DNA of 10,407 bases from Bacteroidia bacterium. Its GTDB lineage: Bacteria; Bacteroidota; Bacteroidia; Flavobacteriales; Flavobacteriaceae. Below are positions 7,257 to 10,407 of this stretch, in pieces (within the stretch, counting starts at the first letter, position 1; each line of letters opens with the position of its first letter). The DNA is taken from contig JAUIJW010000070.1 of NCBI GenBank assembly GCA_030431085.1, positions 1-10,407 on the forward strand. The letters are read 5' to 3'. The notes under the pieces were generated by a model that had not been told where the DNA came from, ran no database searches, and worked only from the letters and a program-made list of their open reading frames with translations. Both the position numbers and the translations under genes were made by a program.

Positions 7257-9074
7257 CTATATTTCATTACCAACATAAACAATTTTAGCATTTTCTACGG
7301 ATGGCTTTTTAGCTTCAAATTCTGATAGTAAATAAATATTTTGATCTTTGGTTACAATAAATAGTGGAATAGTTTCTACCTGGGTATTCAATTTTTCTAA
7401 AGTAGACTCCAACTCTTCATTAGAAGACACATTTACTTCATTAATTTGTGGATAATCTCTTACTGTTTCGCTCAAATTAATAAAGTCGTCTTGTGGCGTG
7501 AAAAACAAATTTTTAAATTCGTAATCCTTGTTTCTTATTTCATTAGCGGTTGCAAGCCTAAAGGCTCCATGTTCGCCAAATTCTTTTGATAGATTATTTA
7601 AAGCAAAATTATTTACAGCATCACTCCCTGTTAAAGCTATTAAATAACCTATATCATTTAATTCAATATTATCAGACAAATCTTCATCATACACATTAAC
7701 TTGTAATGCCTCTAAACCTTGATTATTGGCTTTATCAACAAAATTTTTATTGGCATCGATTAACACCACTCTTTTACCAAATTTTTGTAAATAATCTGCA
7801 ATAAGTCTACTCGCTTCTGAAGCGCCCACCATTAAAATTCCATCTGAGTTCTTTAAAAATACACCTGCCAGTTTAGCAAAGGCCCTAGCCGTTGTTGCAT
7901 TGAGTAAAACAGTTCCTAAAACAATCATAAACACCAATGGCGTAATGTATTCTGCCCCTTCTACCCCTTGTTTTAGTAATTTACTCCCAAATAATGAAGC
8001 GATACCAGCTGCCACAATACCACGTGGACCAACCCAGCTTATAAATAGCTTCTCTTCTAACTTTAAATTAGAATTTACCGTACTTAAAAATACTGCTAAA
8101 GGCCTAATGATAAAGACGACTAATCCAAAAAGTATAGCCGTTTTCCAAGTATACAAAAGCATTAAATCGCTCATATCTATGTTGGCTGCCAATAAAATAA
8201 ATAATATTGAAATTAATAATATACTTAATGATTCTTTGAAGTATAATAACTCTTTTAGTCTTTTTAATTTCCCATTACCTAAAACCATGCCCATAACCAC
8301 AACGGCTAATAAGCCAGATTCATGAGCAAATAATTCTGACTCAATAAAAACCAGCAACACTGTTGATAAAGACACTACATTTAATAAATAATGAGGAATC
8401 CATTTTTTATTAATTACAAAAGCTAAAGCGTGCGCAAAGGTAAACCCAAATGAAGTACCGAAAAGCAATATTTTGCTAAACTCAATAAGGGCTGTTTTAG
8501 TAAACCCGCTACCACCACCTACACTAATAAATTCGAAAACCAATACAGCCACTAAGGCACCAATAGGATCTATTAGAATACCCTCCCATTTCAATACGGC
8601 CGAAATATCTTTTTTTAATGGGATATTTCTTAAAATAGGCGTAATAACCGTAGGCCCAGTTACAATAATTAATCCAGAAAACAAAAATGAAAGCTCATAC
8701 CCTATACCAAAAATATAATGGGCCGCTATACCTGCACCAAAAAAGGTAACGGTAGATCCTAATGTAATTAACTTCGTAATTACCGGACCTACATTCTTAA
8801 TCTCGTCTCTCTTTAGAGTTAATCCTCCTTCAAAAAGTATAATACTAATAGCCAGCGAAACAAAATAATATAGCCCATCACCAGGAAATAACCCTTTTTT
8901 ACCATTCCAAATAGGTTCAATATATTTTGAGCCATCTTCAGTTAAAAATTCGGCAGCAATCGGACCAACAAGTAAACCTATTAAAATTAGCGGAAGAATT
9001 GCCGGGATTTTAAACCTCCAGGCCACCCATTGTGCCAATATTCCTAAAATAATAATTCCAGCTAATTCTATCAT
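7257..9074 (-). CDS. Cation:proton antiporter (CPA/NhaP-like) with C-terminal TrkA-N/RCK-like domain
   Basis: This is a predicted inner-membrane exchanger of sodium or potassium for protons, serving pH and salt homeostasis. The 605-residue protein has about 12-13 hydrophobic segments in residues 1-400, as in the Na_H_Exchanger family. Motifs are FEGGLTL (81-87), TGPTVITPILRN (139-150), WEGILIDPIGAL (163-174) with the likely ion-binding Asp169, and SWVGPRGIVAAGIASLF (346-362) with the conserved Arg351. The Asp is preceded by Ile, where CPA1 members usually have Asn and CPA2 members Asp. Residues about 411-510 look like a Rossmann-type TrkA-N domain (GILMVGASEASRLIADYL, then VVLID with Asp440), but the glycine loop reads GASEAS instead of GxGxxG. 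A further cytosolic tail runs to 605. The ATG at 9072-9074 gives a natural first helix (MIELAGIIILGILAQW). The gene converges on dnaX with one base between stops and diverges from the MiaE-like gene. The transported ion cannot be told from sequence alone. Confidence 0.92.
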   Translation of the reverse strand: MIELAGIIILGILAQWVAWRFKIPAILPLILIGLLVGPIAAEFLTEDGSKYIEPIWNGKKGLFPGDGLYYFVSLAISIILFEGGLTLKRDEIKNVGPVITKLITLGSTVTFFGAGIAAHYIFGIGYELSFLFSGLIIVTGPTVITPILRNIPLKKDISAVLKWEGILIDPIGALVAVLVFEFISVGGGSGFTKTALIEFSKILLFGTSFGFTFAHALAFVINKKWIPHYLLNVVSLSTVLLVFIESELFAHESGLLAVVVMGMVLGNGKLKRLKELLYFKESLSILLISILFILLAANIDMSDLMLLYTWKTAILFGLVVFIIRPLAVFLSTVNSNLKLEEKLFISWVGPRGIVAAGIASLFGSKLLKQGVEGAEYITPLVFMIVLGTVLLNATTARAFAKLAGVFLKNSDGILMVGASEASRLIADYLQKFGKRVVLIDANKNFVDKANNQGLEALQVNVYDEDLSDNIELNDIGYLIALTGSDAVNNFALNNLSKEFGEHGAFRLATANEIRNKDYEFKNLFFTPQDDFINLSETVRDYPQINEVNVSSNEELESTLEKLNTQVETIPLFIVTKDQNIYLLSEFEAKKPSVENAKIVYVGNEI

Positions 9075-9230
9075 AAGCCTTTTATAATTAAAATCGAGTT
9101 TACAAAAAGTACAATATTAACACATATTTACACCACTTTCTACTCCTTTAAATAATTTTTACGTTATTTTTATCTAAATCATATTAAAAATTCAAAGATC
9201 TGCTTAAGATTATCTAAAAAAACATAAAAT

Positions 9231-9262
9231 TTTGCGAGTAGATTTTTTTGCCATTATTTTTG
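9231..9262 (+). promoter_or_regulatory. Promoter of the MiaE-like gene
   Basis: TTTG (9231-9234) and TATTTTTG (9255-9262) are separated by 20 bases. This matches the Bacteroidota vegetative promoter pattern TTTG, about 19-21 bases, TAnnTTTG without mismatch. The predicted transcript would start around 9268-9270, leaving a leader of nearly 40 bases before the ATG at 9307. It is the best-formed promoter in the window. Confidence 0.7.
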
Positions 9263-9306
9263 TAGTATCGAAACACCAATAAATGATAAAAAGTACTTTA
9301 TAAAGA

Positions 9307-9888
9307 ATGTTAGGACTAAAATTTGAAACAGAAACCTCTTGGGCAGAAGTGGCTCAAAATGATTTACAACAAATTCTTACAGATCATGCTTTCGCGGAAC
9401 AAAAGGCAGCTTCAAATGCTGTATCAATTATTATTAATTATTCCGAAGAAACAGAGTTGGTTCAGGCTATGAGCGATATTGCCATTGAAGAAATGGAGCA
9501 CTTTAAAATGGTACATGATTTTATGGTTTCTAGAGGAATGGTTTTAGGTAGAGATATTCCTAACGACTATGCCAGAGAAATACGCCATTACTTTAAAAAA
9601 ACACACGACAGAACAGAGGCACTTATTCAAAGATTGTTATTGGCTGCATTAATAGAGGCGCGGAGTTGTGAGCGTTTCAAGGTGTTTTCCGAAAATATAG
9701 AAGATCAAGAACTTGCACAATTCTACAGAGATTTAATGGTATCTGAAGCCAATCATTACACCACTTTTCTAGGTTTTGCTCGTAAATTCCAAGACAGAGC
9801 TATTGTAGACAAAAAATGGAATGGCTTATTAGAATATGAAGCTGAATTTATGAGAAATCGTGGGAAACAACCAAAAGTACATGGTTAG
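9307..9888 (+). CDS. miaE: tRNA-(ms2io6A)-hydroxylase, MiaE-like di-iron protein
   Basis: MiaE hydroxylates the isopentenyl group of ms2i6A at position 37 of tRNAs reading UNN codons, using O2 and a di-iron centre, after MiaA and MiaB have made the substrate. The 193-residue protein is mostly helical and shows the ferritin-like ligand pattern in two halves. The first half has Glu31 (AFAEQKAAS) and the ExxH pair Glu62/His65 in IEEMEHF. The second has Glu117 (ALIEARSCERF) and the ExxH pair Glu147/His150 in SEANHY. The family-typical phrases ALIEARSCERF and SEANHYTTFL make the MiaE assignment more likely than a generic ferritin or rubrerythrin. The ATG at 9307 follows an A-rich leader (TAAAGA) and a good promoter. 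It is a single-gene unit: divergent from the antiporter and convergent with the DUF4870-type gene. Activity on tRNA is inferred from the family. Confidence 0.9.
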   Translation: MLGLKFETETSWAEVAQNDLQQILTDHAFAEQKAASNAVSIIINYSEETELVQAMSDIAIEEMEHFKMVHDFMVSRGMVLGRDIPNDYAREIRHYFKKTHDRTEALIQRLLLAALIEARSCERFKVFSENIEDQELAQFYRDLMVSEANHYTTFLGFARKFQDRAIVDKKWNGLLEYEAEFMRNRGKQPKVHG

Positions 9889-9920
9889 TCTTTTTAATGC
9901 TTCTAATGAGCTTTAATTTA

Positions 9921-9961
9921 ATTGCGGTTACTTTTTCTAAAAATTTTGCTTTTATCGCAAT
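9921..9961. repeat. Inverted repeat in the convergent gap after the MiaE-like gene
   Basis: ATTGCGGT (9921-9928) can pair with ATCGCAAT (9954-9961) over eight positions including one G-U, around a 25-base A/T-rich loop. It sits between two convergent genes, where a shared 3' hairpin would be useful. No T tract follows on either strand, so it is at best a weak terminator or an RNA-end stabiliser. Confidence 0.3.
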
Positions 9962-9972
9962 AGGTATCAAGA

Positions 9973-10000
9973 CTAAAATCTATTACCGCTCTTATTTTAG
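9973..10000 (-). terminator. Weak candidate hairpin at the 3' end of the DUF4870-type gene
   Basis: CTAAAAT (9973-9979) and ATTTTAG (9994-10000) are perfect seven-base arms around a 14-base loop. The right arm overlaps the stop codon at 9992-9994. On the minus strand the bases after it (TCTTGAT) are only modestly T-rich and the stem is mostly A/T, so this is a tentative call. Confidence 0.25.
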
Positions 10001-10333
10001 AAACTGGATAGACATAGGATAGTTTGGTTCCTCTCCGTTACTCACTTTAATTCCATTTAAAATCGGAAATATAAATCCTATAATGGCAATAAGAATTAAA
10101 CCAAGAAGTCCTAATCCAATTAGCAAAATTAAGGGCACACAAATAATGGCATAAATAAATAAACTTATTTGAAAATTTAGAATTGCCTTACCCTGCTCAT
10201 CTAATTGATAGACGTCGTCTTTTTTAATCAACCAAATTATTAATGGAGCCAAAATACCTCCTAAACCGGTAACTAATCCTAAAAGTTGACTAAAATGTGT
10301 TAAGGTTAATAATTGGCGATCTTCTCTCATCAT
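9992..10333 (-). CDS. Small DUF4870-type (Tic20-like) membrane protein
   Basis: This is a 113-residue integral membrane protein of unknown function. It resembles the DUF4870 family: a short polar N-terminus (MMREDRQLLTLTHFSQLLG), a first membrane segment ending GPL/APLIIWLIKKDD (about 18-40), the family-typical signature DEQGKAILNFQISLFIY (45-61), and two further hydrophobic segments within 56-93, followed by a short polar tail. Family members often have this size. There are two adjacent ATG codons (10331-10333 and 10328-10330) and either could be the start; I use the first. No good promoter match is seen upstream: the nearest is a poor TATTTTATG around 10370. The gene faces the MiaE-like gene tail to tail across a 103-base gap. 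No function can be assigned from the neighbours. Confidence 0.85.
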   Translation of the reverse strand: MMREDRQLLTLTHFSQLLGLVTGLGGILAPLIIWLIKKDDVYQLDEQGKAILNFQISLFIYAIICVPLILLIGLGLLGLILIAIIGFIFPILNGIKVSNGEEPNYPMSIQFLK

Positions 10334-10407
10334 TTTTTATTTATTTGACGAGATATGATCCGATTTGTTACATAAAATAGGTACACTATTATCGAAGTTC
10401 TTAAATT

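Noticed and set aside
7900..8718. Two plus-strand open frames inside the antiporter gene
   Set aside because: They lie antisense to conserved transmembrane coding sequence and have low-complexity Asn/Ile/Pro-rich translations, as expected for shadows.
9103..9119. Antiporter promoter boxes (minus-strand TACTTTTTG and TAATATTG)
   Set aside because: Each deviates from TAnnTTTG and neither has a TTTG or TTG at the right distance; a promoter must exist in this gap but I cannot place it.
9290..9305. Overlapping palindromes AAAGTACTTT and CTTTATAAAG just before the miaE start, as an operator or switch
   Set aside because: Central loops of two bases cannot form stable hairpins and A/T palindromes are expected by chance here.

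Overview
The window is AT-rich, tightly packed bacterial chromosome. Protein features (the DnaX family form, the MiaE-like protein, the DUF4870-type protein), the lack of clear Shine-Dalgarno sites and promoter boxes of the TTTG / TAnnTTTG type all point to Bacteroidota, most likely the family Flavobacteriaceae. I recognised the families from the sequence itself; no database search was possible. There is no sign of a mobile element, CRISPR array, tRNA or rRNA, and no gene-free stretch reaches 300 bases. The longest gap is the 232 bases between the antiporter and the MiaE-like gene.

Layout, left to right. The minus strand carries the first codons of an unidentified membrane or secreted protein that runs off the left edge, then pyrD (dihydroorotate dehydrogenase, class 2) and pheT (phenylalanyl-tRNA synthetase beta). 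A good intrinsic terminator lies between pheT and pyrD. Divergent from pheT, the plus strand holds a long-chain acyl-CoA synthetase followed three bases later by dnaX (clamp-loader subunit tau/gamma). The dnaX stop lies one base from the stop of a convergent minus-strand cation:proton antiporter with a C-terminal TrkA-N/RCK-like domain. Divergent from the antiporter, with a well-formed promoter, is a MiaE-like tRNA hydroxylase. A small DUF4870-type membrane protein on the minus strand converges on it.

These are mostly housekeeping genes (pyrimidine synthesis, aminoacylation, lipid activation, replication, ion homeostasis, tRNA modification) and do not form one pathway. The most notable feature is inside dnaX. 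A run of 11 A falls just after the region encoding the clamp-loader core, and both alternative reading frames stop within 16 bases of its end. This is the arrangement expected for making a short gamma form by transcriptional slippage or ribosomal frameshifting. The same DnaX lacks all four cysteines of the usual zinc module. Otherwise the window looks like ordinary core genome, and I found no convincing new multi-gene system.
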